From assembly GCA_052390035.1 (NCBI GenBank), contig JBQTHI010000007.1, positions 28,155 through 92,154 of the forward strand: 64,000 bases of DNA, read 5' to 3'. This DNA is from JBQTHI01 sp052390035. Lineage in GTDB: Bacteria > Actinomycetota > Acidimicrobiia > Spongiisociales > ZC4RG35. Positions 36,530-44,779 of this stretch are shown in pieces (positions within the stretch are counted from its first letter, which is position 1; every line of letters begins with the position of its first letter). Position numbers and translations under genes: made by a program. A model generated the notes under the pieces. It did not search any database. It had not been told where the DNA came from and saw only the letters and a list, made by a program, of their open reading frames with translations.

Positions 36530-37315
36530 CTAACGAAACGTCGGTTCCGACATCCGGTGCCGCAATGACAGGACCGATTTGGCGTGGATCTGACACACCC
36601 GTGACTCGGTCACCCCGAGCACCTCGCCGATTTCGGCCAACGTCAACCCTTCGAAGTAGTAGAGGGTGATCACCAGTCGCTCCCGGTCCGAGAGCCGATT
36701 AATGGCATCGCCCAGGATGTGTCTGGTCTCTTCCGCTTGGAAGGCGGCCTCGGGTCCAACACCAGACTGGTCCGGGAGGAAATCCCCCAAGGAGGAGCCG
36801 GCATCCGGCCCGATGAGCTCGTCGAGGGCCACCAGACCGAGGTTGGACATCTCCGCCAAGGTCGATCTGACCGACTCGATGTCGACACTCATGTGGGCCG
36901 CCAGCTCCTCTTCGGTCGGGTTGCGCTTGAGACGATGCTCGAGTTCTGACATCGATCGCTCGATCTCACGGGCTCGCGCCCTCACCGACCGTGGCACCCA
37001 ATCCAGGGCGCGGAGACCATCGAGGATGGAGCCCTTGATCCGGTTGATGGCGTAAGTCTCGAACTTGAAGCCCCGTTCCGGCTCGAACTTGTCGATGGCG
37101 TCGATCAGACCGAATACGCCGTTGGACACCAGGTCGGCCTGGTCTACGTTGCGGGGCAGTCCGACCGCCACACGACCTGCCACAAACTTGACCAAGGGTG
37201 AATATTGAAGGATCAGGGCCTCCCGGGCCCGGACGTCACCGTCCGCCTTGAGACTTCGCCAGAGGGTGGCCAGGTCGTCGGCCCGGCCCTCAGGCCCGGG
37301 GGTGGCTGTGGTCAT
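36530..37315 (-). CDS. whiG: FliA/WhiG family RNA polymerase sigma factor
   Basis: 261 residues. Region 2 (LVKFVAGRVAVGLPRNVDQADLVSNGVFGLIDAIDKFEPERGFKFE without its gaps; here only the order is noted), region 3 with RNPTEEELAAHMSVD and region 4 helix-turn-helix (LTLAEIGEVLGVTESRVCQIH). In Streptomyces WhiG controls early sporulation genes and lies just upstream of rpsB-tsf, as here. No motility gene is visible, so a developmental or envelope role is the better guess. It overlaps xerC by 26 bases, so they are co-transcribed. Confidence 0.9.
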   Translation of the reverse strand: MTTATPGPEGRADDLATLWRSLKADGDVRAREALILQYSPLVKFVAGRVAVGLPRNVDQADLVSNGVFGLIDAIDKFEPERGFKFETYAINRIKGSILDGLRALDWVPRSVRARAREIERSMSELEHRLKRNPTEEELAAHMSVDIESVRSTLAEMSNLGLVALDELIGPDAGSSLGDFLPDQSGVGPEAAFQAEETRHILGDAINRLSDRERLVITLYYFEGLTLAEIGEVLGVTESRVCQIHAKSVLSLRHRMSEPTFR

Positions 37316-38213
37316 ACGTGGCTCTCAGGTGTTGGCGGGAAACGGCAGTGTAAATCTGGGTGGTGGCCAGGTCGCGATGCCCCAGCAACTCCTGCACCGC
37401 CCGAAGATCGGCCCCCCTCTCCAGCAGGTGGGTCGCAAACGAGTGCCGCAGAGCGTGAGGGAAAGTTGTGGCCCTTGCTCGCACCGCCCGGCGCACTCCC
37501 CTCCCGTCAAGTCGGCCGCCCCGGATTCCTATCCAAATCCAATCGGCGACGTCGGCCCCGACGAGTTGCGGCCGTCCTTCCTCCAACCACGCCCTGACCG
37601 CCCGCCTCGCGGGGTTGCCAACCGGCACTGCCCGGCCCCGCTCCCCCTTTCCGACCACCCGGAGCAGGTCGCCGTCAAGGTCGGCCACCCTCATCGCAAC
37701 CAGCTCCGACACCCGAAGTCCCGTTCCATATAGCAGTTCGAGGATCGCACGGTCTCGAAGATCGATCGCCGTTTCGGTGGGGAGGGCGTCCAGAAGAGCA
37801 TTCAGTTGACGATCGGGCACGGTGCGTGGCAGTCGCTCGGGCGATTTTGGACGGCCGATGCGGGAGGAAGGATCGGAGGAGACCTCGCCCCGGCGCAGCG
37901 CCGCGCCGAAAAATGCGGAGATGGATGAAGCCTTGCGGACGATCGATCGGCGGGCGTAACCCCGGGTGTCGAGATGAGCCAGGTACCGCCTTATCAGCAG
38001 CCGGTCAATCCCCGAAAGCCCGGCAACGCCGCACCGCTGTGAAAACTCGAAGAACTGGGAGAGGTCGCTTCGATAGGCGTCGATGGTGTGCGAGGACAGT
38101 TGACGCTGGGATTTCAGCCGATCCAGATAGGGATCGAGCGCGGCTTGTGCCCAGTCGGGGAGGGGGTTTGACGGGGCCATCTGCCGGACCAGCGTATTGG
38201 GTGTGGCTGGCAA
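37290..38213 (-). CDS. xerC: Tyrosine recombinase XerC
   Basis: 307 residues. Resolves chromosome dimers at dif. N-terminal SAM-like core-binding domain (LDPYLDRLKSQRQLSSHTIDAYRSDL) and catalytic domain with Arg in YGTGLRVSELVAM, HALRHSFATHLLERGAD (His-xx-Arg), LLGHRDLATTQIYT (His and the Tyr nucleophile). Its chromosomal neighbours argue for a host XerC rather than a phage integrase. Confidence 0.9.
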   Translation of the reverse strand: MPATPNTLVRQMAPSNPLPDWAQAALDPYLDRLKSQRQLSSHTIDAYRSDLSQFFEFSQRCGVAGLSGIDRLLIRRYLAHLDTRGYARRSIVRKASSISAFFGAALRRGEVSSDPSSRIGRPKSPERLPRTVPDRQLNALLDALPTETAIDLRDRAILELLYGTGLRVSELVAMRVADLDGDLLRVVGKGERGRAVPVGNPARRAVRAWLEEGRPQLVGADVADWIWIGIRGGRLDGRGVRRAVRARATTFPHALRHSFATHLLERGADLRAVQELLGHRDLATTQIYTAVSRQHLRATYDHSHPRA

Positions 38214-38222
38214 CCGACGGTA

Positions 38223-39035
38223 TCAGGCGTGCTCGACATTGGCGCCATTCATGCCCGGGGGCCCTTCGAGCTCCTGAAGCATCAGGGCGGCGAGCACTTC
38301 ACCCGCCGGCCGCTCCGACCGGGCGAGGATCTCGTCGATCGACCCTCGCTCGGTGGGCGATGGCCCCCGATCGAGCGCCGGCTTTACCGGTCCCGGACCC
38401 ATGATCATCTCGAGTGTTGCGATCAGATCGTCGCCGCCAAGCACTGGGTGGGCGCCGTCCCGGATCAATAGATTGCAGCCTTCGGAGGTTGGGCGATCGA
38501 TGTCCCCGGGTACCGCCAATACCTCCCGTCCCAATTCGAGCGCCAGCCGGGCGGTGATCAGCGCCCCCCCGGTCACCTTGGCCTCAACGACCACCACGGC
38601 TTCGGCCAGGGCGGCGATTATCCGGTTGCGGGCCGGAAAACGAAACGGCGCCGGCGGGGTGCCCGGAGGGTATTCGGAGATGAGTCCACCTCCATGCTCG
38701 ATCAAGGCCGTGGCCAGAGTGGCGTGTTCGGAGGGATAGATCACATCGATCCCCGACCCCAGCACGGCCCACCCGGGTCGCCCCGAACCCGCTACCCCCC
38801 GATGGGCGGCGCCATCGACTCCCCGCGCCAGACCCGACACGACCGGCCACCCTGCCAGCGCCACTGCCCGCCCGAGCTCTTTAGCCACTCGCTGTCCGTA
38901 AGAGGTGCAGCGGCGGGTGCCGACAATGGCCACACCCCGCTCTGGGGGAAAGGTCCCCCACACCCATAGTTTGTCGGGGATATCAGCCAGCCCCTTCAAG
39001 TAGGTAGGCCCGTTCAGGTAGGTCGGCGTCGGCAT
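38223..39035 (-). CDS. dprA: DNA-processing protein DprA
   Basis: 270 residues from ATG 39035 (a frame start at 39053 is possible but would overlap yifB). DprA loads RecA on incoming single-stranded DNA. Rossmann core: GVAIVGTRRCTSYGQRVA, VVSGLARGVDGAAHRG, FPARNRIIAALAEAVVVVEA. The N-terminal SAM-like domain is missing and replaced by a duplicated PTYLNG/PTYLKG stretch. A short C-terminal winged-helix remnant remains. Confidence 0.9.
   Translation of the reverse strand: MPTPTYLNGPTYLKGLADIPDKLWVWGTFPPERGVAIVGTRRCTSYGQRVAKELGRAVALAGWPVVSGLARGVDGAAHRGVAGSGRPGWAVLGSGIDVIYPSEHATLATALIEHGGGLISEYPPGTPPAPFRFPARNRIIAALAEAVVVVEAKVTGGALITARLALELGREVLAVPGDIDRPTSEGCNLLIRDGAHPVLGGDDLIATLEMIMGPGPVKPALDRGPSPTERGSIDEILARSERPAGEVLAALMLQELEGPPGMNGANVEHA
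38991..39026. repeat. 18-bp imperfect duplication at the dprA start
   Basis: Two adjacent 18-base units (38991-39008 and 39009-39026) encoding PTYLKG and PTYLNG. In frame, near the N-terminus. Confidence 0.7.
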
Positions 39036-39042
39036 AGCTGGT

Positions 39043-40512
39043 TCACACCTCACCTCGATAGGCGAGAGCTTCGGCGAGATGGCTTTCGGTCACGACCTCG
39101 TCGCTGGCGAGGTCAGCGATGGTCCGCGCTACCCGCCGCACCCGGTCGACCCCCCGACCGGTGAGCATGCCTTGTTCGACCGCCTTGACCAGGAGGCGGC
39201 TGGCCGGGGTTGGTGACATCAGCCGGTCAAGCTGGGCCCGAGTCAGACGACCATTCAGCGCTCCTCGTTCAAGCTGCCTGGCCCGGGCGCCCAACACGCG
39301 TCTCTTGATGTCAGACGAACCCTCCGCTGGCGGGCCGAAAATCGCCCCTGGCTCGGGCGAGGTGAGAAAGATCCGGAGGTCAAATCGGTCGAGGAACGGG
39401 CCCGACAATCTACGCCGGTAGCGGGCCAGGGTCGAAGGTGTACAGGCACAGGACCGAAGCCGGTCACCCATGAATCCACAGGGACACGGGTTGGAGGCCG
39501 CCACCACCTGCGCCTCGGCCGGAAAGGTGACACTGCCTCCCCGGCGAGCCACCGTGACCGTCCCTTGTTCGAGGGGCTGGCGGAGGGCGTTGAGCAGGTG
39601 GGGCGGAAACTCGCCGAGCTCGTCGAGGAATAGCACTCCACGATGGGCGAGCGACAGTTCGCCAGGGTTTGGGTAGCCACTCCCGCCACCCACCACAGCC
39701 ACCGAAGACGCCGAGTGATGGGGGGCGCGAAAGGGGGGCTGATAGCCAAATGGGCGGGCCCGATCGGCGGCTGCCCACAAGCAGGCCACCTCGACCGCTT
39801 CGATCTCGGTGAGAAAGGGCAAGATGCCGGGCAGTCTCTGGGCGAGCATCGTTTTGCCCGAGCCCGGGGGTCCAACCATGAGAAGATGGTGACCCCCGGC
39901 GGCCGCCACTTCCAAGGTACGCCTGGCCAGCAGTTGGCCCCTGACATCGGCCATGTCGTACTCGGGCTCGACCGTCGGCCTCGGCGGGGGATCCGCGGTG
40001 CGAGCCGTCTGATTGCCGGTGAGGACCGCCGCCGCCTCCGCCAGACTGGTTACCGGATAGACCGCGACACCTGGCACCAACGCTGCCATCGAAGCATCCG
40101 CGTCTGCAACCAAACAAGGCCAACCTCGGTTGGCGGCGAGCAGCGCGGCCCCGATGGCCGTTCGGCTCCGCCGCACCGAGCCATCAAGCGACAACTCTCC
40201 GGCGACGACCACCGACCGCCGGGCGGGGAGGTGCCCCGAAGCCGCCAGCACGCCGAGGGCAATCGGAAGGTCGTAATCCGAACCGCCTTTGGGAAGATCC
40301 GCCGGCGAGAGATTGACGGTGACCTTGCGATGAGGGAACTCCCGACCACTCGACACGATGGCTGCTCTTACCCGATCTTTGGCCTCGCGGACGGCGGTAT
40401 CAGGCAAACCCACCAGGGCGAATCCTTCGGTGGCTTTCCCGATATGGGCCTCGATGCGCACCGCCCGCGCCTCGACCCCCACCATCGCCACCGATGTGGT
40501 CACGGCAAACAC
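39043..40512 (-). CDS. yifB: YifB/ComM family Mg-chelatase-like AAA+ ATPase
   Basis: 489 residues. ComM is a branch-migration helicase aiding natural transformation. N-terminal Lon-like ChlI domain (FALVGLPDTAVREAKDRVRAAI, LSPADLPKGGSDYDLPIALG), AAA+ domain with GPPGSGKTMLA (Walker A), GVLFLDELGEF (Walker B) and the zinc-like CPCGFMGDRLRSCAC. Start GTG 40512, six bases after TATAAG. Co-transcribed with dprA, giving a DNA-uptake processing pair. Confidence 0.93.
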   Translation of the reverse strand: MFAVTTSVAMVGVEARAVRIEAHIGKATEGFALVGLPDTAVREAKDRVRAAIVSSGREFPHRKVTVNLSPADLPKGGSDYDLPIALGVLAASGHLPARRSVVVAGELSLDGSVRRSRTAIGAALLAANRGWPCLVADADASMAALVPGVAVYPVTSLAEAAAVLTGNQTARTADPPPRPTVEPEYDMADVRGQLLARRTLEVAAAGGHHLLMVGPPGSGKTMLAQRLPGILPFLTEIEAVEVACLWAAADRARPFGYQPPFRAPHHSASSVAVVGGGSGYPNPGELSLAHRGVLFLDELGEFPPHLLNALRQPLEQGTVTVARRGGSVTFPAEAQVVAASNPCPCGFMGDRLRSCACTPSTLARYRRRLSGPFLDRFDLRIFLTSPEPGAIFGPPAEGSSDIKRRVLGARARQLERGALNGRLTRAQLDRLMSPTPASRLLVKAVEQGMLTGRGVDRVRRVARTIADLASDEVVTESHLAEALAYRGEV

Positions 40513-40518
40513 TGTTCC

Positions 40519-40524
40519 CTTATA
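40519..40524 (-). promoter_or_regulatory. -10 box for yifB-dprA-xerC-whiG
   Basis: TATAAG on the minus strand, six bases before GTG 40512, leaderless geometry. Confidence 0.45.
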
Positions 40525-40572
40525 CGGGCCGGACGGGACTGGTTCTAGAGGTGCCTTCGTTCTCGCGCAGAC

Positions 40573-41349
40573 TCAGCGACCCCGAAAGTCCGGAGGTCGC
40601 TTGGCGACAAAAGCGGCAACCCCCTCGCGGGCGTCATCGGTGGTGAAGCAAATCGCCTGGGACTGGCCCTCCTCCGCCAAACCCTGCTCGAAGCTCAGCT
40701 CGAATGCCCGATTGAGAGCCCGTTTGGCCAGCATCTGGGCGACCGGGGCGCCGCCCAGGAGAGCGGCTGCCAGTTCTTCGACTCTGCCCAATAGGGAGTC
40801 GGGTTCCACCACCTCCAGGACCAACCCCATTTCCAGGGCCTCGTCAGCCTCAACCGCTCGACCGGTAAGAGCCAGCTCTTTCGCCCTCTGCAAACCGACG
40901 ATGCGGGGTAAGAGCCAGCTGCCTCCGAAGTCGGGAACCAGACCTCGTCGTACAAAGATCTCAAAAAAGCGTGCCCTGGTGGTAGCTACCACCAGATCAC
41001 ATCCCAAGGCCAGGTTCATCCCCGCCCCTGCCGCCACGCCGTCAACTGCGGCGATGGAAGGTTTGCCCAAACGATGCAGGGCGAGGGCCGCCGCTCCCAC
41101 CCGAATCATCCGGTCGCGGTTCGCCGTCACCCCGAAGTCGGTATCGCGTTGGTCGGGAGAAAGGTCGGCACCCGAGCAGAAGTTCCCACCCGCTCCCGTA
41201 ACGACCAGGATCCTGGCGGTGGACTGCTCGGCCTCGTCGATTGCTATACGCAATGTGTCCCAGCCGTCGCCGGGAATTGCGTTCTTGCGTTCGGGCCGGT
41301 CGATCGTCAGCCAGCGCACCATCCCCCGGTCTTCGGTCCGAAGCCACAT
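40573..41349 (-). CDS. Enoyl-CoA hydratase/isomerase family protein
   Basis: 258-residue crotonase-fold enzyme. Oxyanion-hole and CoA motifs GGNFCSGADL and GVAAGAGMNLALGCDLVVA, then RRGLVPDFGGSWLLPRIVG. The catalytic Glu pair of true enoyl-CoA hydratases is replaced by Gly/Asp in this region, so isomerase or another crotonase activity is possible. Probably acts in beta-oxidation, but the substrate is unknown. Divergent from two tiny genes; separate from yifB by 60 bases. Confidence 0.85.
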   Translation of the reverse strand: MWLRTEDRGMVRWLTIDRPERKNAIPGDGWDTLRIAIDEAEQSTARILVVTGAGGNFCSGADLSPDQRDTDFGVTANRDRMIRVGAAALALHRLGKPSIAAVDGVAAGAGMNLALGCDLVVATTRARFFEIFVRRGLVPDFGGSWLLPRIVGLQRAKELALTGRAVEADEALEMGLVLEVVEPDSLLGRVEELAAALLGGAPVAQMLAKRALNRAFELSFEQGLAEEGQSQAICFTTDDAREGVAAFVAKRPPDFRGR

Positions 41350-41375
41350 GGTTCATGGACGGTAGCTGCCGCCGG

Positions 41376-41381
41376 TATCGT
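41376..41381 (+). promoter_or_regulatory. -10 box for the 41390 small gene
   Basis: TATCGT, eight bases before ATG 41390, in a 40-base divergent gap with the enoyl-CoA hydratase gene, which has TACCGT nine bases before its own start. Confidence 0.4.
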
Positions 41382-41389
41382 CATCCGGA

Positions 41390-41500
41390 ATGGGATTCAA
41401 CCCCTTCCGCCCAGCCCGCCGGGACCCTCTTGATCTGGCAATGGTGATCGGGGCGATCATCGCCATCGTCGGATTGCTGGCATGGGCGATTTGGGGGTAA
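41390..41500 (+). CDS. 36-residue single-pass membrane protein
   Basis: ATG to TAA of 37 codons. A basic/Pro-rich start (MGFNPFRPARRDPLDL) is followed by one hydrophobic helix (AMVIGAIIAIVGLLAWAIWG) that ends the protein, so N-inside is likely. Supported by a -10 box at leaderless distance and by a two-base spacing to the next gene. Related tiny membrane proteins are known beside the zinc-ribbon gene in other actinobacteria as far as I recall; not verified. Confidence 0.6.
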   Translation: MGFNPFRPARRDPLDLAMVIGAIIAIVGLLAWAIWG

Positions 41501-41502
41501 CT

Positions 41503-41688
41503 GTGACCCCGGTCCAGCCCTACGCCGCGCGCAAACCCTACGTCTGCCCCGGCTGCCAGGCGACCATTCCCCCGGGCGTCTACCACGTTGTCGTCGTTCC
41601 CGACGAGCAGCCCGATGACCGTCGCCACTGGCATCACGGCTGCTGGCACAAAGAGCTCAGACGAAGGTTTGGCCGCCGAGCGGTTTAG
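41503..41688 (+). CDS. Small zinc-binding conserved protein
   Basis: 61 residues from GTG 41503, two bases after the previous stop (an overlapping ATG at 41482 is less likely). CPGC near the N-terminus and RRHWHHGCWHKELRRR at the C-terminus give a Cys/His set fit for one zinc ion. Resembles a conserved actinobacterial family of about 60-90 residues, function unknown, sometimes labelled ATP/GTP-binding protein without basis. The stop overlaps the convergent permease stop. Confidence 0.65.
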   Translation: MTPVQPYAARKPYVCPGCQATIPPGVYHVVVVPDEQPDDRRHWHHGCWHKELRRRFGRRAV

Positions 41689-42446
41689 GCGTCGCGAACC
41701 TGCAAGCCGGCCCAAGCAACCAACGTTGCTCCGATGGTCCATGCGAGCACGATGGCCAGGGCGCGGGAGAAGGCTGGGGTGTCTCCCAGCACCTCACCAA
41801 ACCCACCAAAACTGATCGGTCCGAGGAGCGCCGAGCTGTGTAAGGAGAGTGATACCGTCCGCCACCCTCCCCAGAGAACCAGGATGCCCTCGGCGAACGT
41901 GAAGGCGATGGCGGCGCCGACGGCCGGACCAACCGAGCGCAACCACGCCGAGAACCCCAGACCTAACGCCACCCAGGTCAGCTCGATGAGCAGCGCCTTC
42001 CAGCCGATCGACACCCATTCCGAAACCCTGATGGAACCGGTGCCGTCGGCCCATAGGAACGTGGCGAGGGTGAACCCACCCACCGCCACGAGGGTGGCGA
42101 GCCAGGCCGCCAAAGTGGTAGTTGCCAGCCGGGCAACGAGGTGCTGCCAACGCCGGCTGTTGCGGGTGAGCGTGGTCGCCCATGCCGAGGTGGCGAGCTC
42201 CCCGGCGAGCGCCATCGCCGCCAGGATCAACGGGAACCAGGTCTGATCGATCACCTGCTGGGCTCCAAACAAATAGGCGCCCGGCTTGGTGATCGAGGGA
42301 GGTCCTTCCCCGGGAGGGAGGACCCTCGGCAGGACGAAGAAAACGCCTGCAAGGAGAGCCGTCAAGGCCAGGAGGACGATGAACATCACCCAGTAGGTCC
42401 GCCGCTTGAACATCTTGATGATCTCGGCCCTCATCACGCCGATCAT
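41685..42446 (-). CDS. ABC-2 type transporter permease
   Basis: 253 residues with six hydrophobic helices; starts MRAEIIKMFKRRTYWVMFIVLLALTALL, the usual amphipathic entry and first helix of ABC-2 permeases. Partner of the ATPase upstream (ATGA overlap). Probably an exporter of lipid, drug or peptide; substrate unknown. Confidence 0.85.
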   Translation of the reverse strand: MIGVMRAEIIKMFKRRTYWVMFIVLLALTALLAGVFFVLPRVLPPGEGPPSITKPGAYLFGAQQVIDQTWFPLILAAMALAGELATSAWATTLTRNSRRWQHLVARLATTTLAAWLATLVAVGGFTLATFLWADGTGSIRVSEWVSIGWKALLIELTWVALGLGFSAWLRSVGPAVGAAIAFTFAEGILVLWGGWRTVSLSLHSSALLGPISFGGFGEVLGDTPAFSRALAIVLAWTIGATLVAWAGLQVRDA

Positions 42447-43351
42447 GGGGCACCCTCGGTGAGCGACAGGAAGACTTCCTCCAGGCGACCGGAACGCCGG
42501 ACCAGCACCGATGGGTATAGTTCCGCCGCCGCCAGCGTCCGCGAGATGGCGGATCCGTCGTCGCTTGTGACGATCAGCCCCCCGTCTTCGACGGTCGATC
42601 CGATGCCGGCGGTGCCCAGAGCTCTGGCCGCCGCCTCCAGATCGGAGATCTCGACTCGATACCCCGTCCGGTAACCACCCAGCAGGTCGGATAGCTGCCC
42701 GGCGGCGACCAGCCGGCCCCGGTTGATGACGACTACGTGGTCTGCCATTGCCTCGACGTCGCTGAGGTTGTGGGACGACACCACGACGGTCCTGCCGGCA
42801 GCCGCCATCTGGCGAAGGTTGGCTTTGATCTGGGCCTGGCCGGCAGGATCAAGACCATCGAGCGGCTCGTCGAGCAACAGCAGCTCGGGGTCGCCGAGGA
42901 GGGCCGCGGCGAGCGCCAGCCGCTGGCGCATCCCTTTCGAATAGCCGTCGATACGCCTACCGGCGTCCGCGCTCAAACCGACCAAAGCCAGCAACTCTTC
43001 AATCTGGGATGTTCCGCGGCCGAGAGTGAGGGCGGCCACCCGGAGGTTTTCACGCCCGTTGAGCCCTTTGATGAGACCAGGCTCCTCGACGATGGCGCCG
43101 ATCCGCTTGACCAGCGTCGCCAACCCGGTTGCCACCGACTGGCCCAATATCGTCATTGAGCCGGCGTCGGGTTTGGTGAGGCCGAGGAGCGACCGGAAGG
43201 TCGTTGTCTTGCCAGCACCGTTCGGACCGAGGAATCCGGTGACCCGACCAACCGGAACCGAGAAGTCGAGACCGTCGAGGGCGACGGTCTTCCCGTATTG
43301 TTTACGCAGGCCCTGGACGGCGATTGCATCCATTGCGGTCACGGTAGCCAC
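42443..43351 (-). CDS. ABC transporter ATP-binding protein
   Basis: 302 residues of the ABC-2/DrrA class. Walker A GPNGAGKTTT, signature YSKGMRQRLALAAALLG, Walker B LLLLDEPLDGLDP, and SSHNLSDVEAMADHVVVI. A C-terminal regulatory part of about 80 residues follows. Start GTG 43351 directly follows the yraN TGA; ATG 43333 is an alternative. Powers the permease at 41685. Confidence 0.92.
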   Translation of the reverse strand: MATVTAMDAIAVQGLRKQYGKTVALDGLDFSVPVGRVTGFLGPNGAGKTTTFRSLLGLTKPDAGSMTILGQSVATGLATLVKRIGAIVEEPGLIKGLNGRENLRVAALTLGRGTSQIEELLALVGLSADAGRRIDGYSKGMRQRLALAAALLGDPELLLLDEPLDGLDPAGQAQIKANLRQMAAAGRTVVVSSHNLSDVEAMADHVVVINRGRLVAAGQLSDLLGGYRTGYRVEISDLEAAARALGTAGIGSTVEDGGLIVTSDDGSAISRTLAAAELYPSVLVRRSGRLEEVFLSLTEGAP

Positions 43352-43705
43352 TCAAGCGGCGCCGCCTATCCAGTGAAGATCGACCCCGGTGGTTGAGAAA
43401 CGGACGGCGACCAGATCCACCCTGGTGTATCCGGCGGTGACGGCCACCGACCTGACCTGCTGTTGCTTGCGGTAGTCGAAGGCGTCGAGCGGATGGGTAT
43501 GGAAGGGGCCCGCCCGGGTTGACCGGACCTCGACGGCCATGGTCGAGCCGGCGTAGGCGCCGACGATGTCGATCTCGCCTGCGGTGACTCGGCGGTTGCG
43601 GGCCAAGATCTCGACGCCAGCTCTGCTTAAAAGGTCTGCCGCCAGAGCCTCGGCCAGCGAACCCAGCTTCGCGGTGGACAACGACTGGCAGAGTTCCCAG
43701 CTCAA
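43352..43705 (-). CDS. yraN: YraN family (UPF0102) putative endonuclease
   Basis: 117 residues, restriction endonuclease-like fold: LGSLAEALAADLLSRAG, RNRRVTAGEIDIVG and VEVRSTRAGPFHTHPLDAFDYRKQQQV. Function is unproven in the family. TTG 43705 has AAGGAGG just upstream. Normally sits with rnhB and yifB; rnhB is missing here. Confidence 0.9.
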   Translation of the reverse strand: MSWELCQSLSTAKLGSLAEALAADLLSRAGVEILARNRRVTAGEIDIVGAYAGSTMAVEVRSTRAGPFHTHPLDAFDYRKQQQVRSVAVTAGYTRVDLVAVRFSTTGVDLHWIGGAA

Positions 43706-43734
43706 TACCCCTCCTTGGTCGGATGAGCTCCTGT

Positions 43735-44322
43735 CTACCCGACTGCTGGGACCGAATCGACCGCACCAAAGCGGTCAAATGGCCAGATACGAACAACGGC
43801 CTCACCCAAGATGTGATCGATTCGAATCGGCCCAAAACGCCGGCTGTCATAGCTGACCAGGCGATTGTCTCCCATCACGAATACGGATCCGGCCGGCACC
43901 ACTTCGGGCCCGTAGTCCGCCATGGTGCTCTGTTCGAGCAGATACGGTTCGGGTACGACAGTGCCGTTGAGGTACAGGGATCCATCCAATATCTCAACCT
44001 CGTCACCCGCGATGGCGACAACCCGCTTGATCAGATCGTCGGCGGATGCGGTCCGGATACCTACCGCCTCGAGGATATGCCGGAGGACAGCCTCGGGAAA
44101 GGTCTCGGTATCGATCTCGTTGTTGAAAGGCGAGACGAACACGACGATGTCGCCCCGTTGAGGCTCACCGAGCTGGTAATTGAGCTTGGAGACCATTACC
44201 CGGTCGTTGATCTCGATGGTGGGAAGCATCGACTCGGTTGGGATGAAGAACGGCTGGATCAAGAAGGTTTTGATGACGACGGCCACGGCCAGGGCAATCG
44301 CCAGCAACGCCGGCAGCTCCAT
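43735..44322 (-). CDS. lepB: Signal peptidase I
   Basis: 195 residues from ATG 44322. Cleaves Sec and Tat signal peptides. One N-terminal helix (LLAIALAVAVVIKTFLI), catalytic Ser31 in PTESMLPT, catalytic Lys99 in DLIKRVVAIAGD, and VFVMGDNRLVSYDSR. From ATG there is no basic stretch before the helix. The frame upstream to the rplS stop has no ATG, GTG or TTG but encodes ARRRHLQQARPLW, the expected basic cytoplasmic end; a CTG at 44388 overlaps the rplS TGA. The true start may therefore be non-canonical. Confidence 0.9.
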   Translation of the reverse strand: MELPALLAIALAVAVVIKTFLIQPFFIPTESMLPTIEINDRVMVSKLNYQLGEPQRGDIVVFVSPFNNEIDTETFPEAVLRHILEAVGIRTASADDLIKRVVAIAGDEVEILDGSLYLNGTVVPEPYLLEQSTMADYGPEVVPAGSVFVMGDNRLVSYDSRRFGPIRIDHILGEAVVRIWPFDRFGAVDSVPAVG

Positions 44323-44384
44323 CCAGAGCGGTCGAGCCTGTTGGAGGTGACGGCGGCGGGCGGGCCGTGGCGGGGCCTGGATGG

Positions 44385-44729
44385 TCAGTCCCGCTTCTCC
44401 TTGATTCGGGCCGATTTGCCAACTCGATCCCGCAGGTAATAGAGCTTGGAGCGCCGCACGTCGCCCCGACGGGTGACATCGACCCTTTGGATGATGGGAG
44501 CGTTCATAGGAAAAACCCGTTCCACCCCTACCCCGAAGCTGATCTTGCGAACCGTGAAACTGGCATCGAGACCGCTGCCGTTGCGAGCTATTACGACTCC
44601 CTCAAAGACCTGGGTTCTTTCGCGGTTTCCCTCCACGACCCGAACGTGCACCTTGACCGTGTCGCCGGGTCGAAAATCGGGAATGTCATCGCGCGTGTAG
44701 GCGCCTTTGATCATGTCGAGCTTGTTCAT
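44385..44729 (-). CDS. rplS: 50S ribosomal protein L19
   Basis: 114 residues. FRPGDTVKVHVRVVEG, QVFEGVVIARNGSGL, SFGVGVERVFPMNAPIIQ and RSKLYYLRDRVGKSARIKE are L19 signatures. At the 30S-50S interface. Follows trmD by 50 bases. Confidence 0.97.
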   Translation of the reverse strand: MNKLDMIKGAYTRDDIPDFRPGDTVKVHVRVVEGNRERTQVFEGVVIARNGSGLDASFTVRKISFGVGVERVFPMNAPIIQRVDVTRRGDVRRSKLYYLRDRVGKSARIKEKRD

Positions 44730-44779
44730 CGGAGGGGCTCCTTGGGAAGTCCGGCGGTGGCCGGACAGGCCAAATGTTA

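Noticed and set aside
37290..38213. Phage-type integrase marking an integrated element
   Set aside because: Located among dprA, whiG and rpsB in conserved order, no att repeats seen; XerC is the better call.
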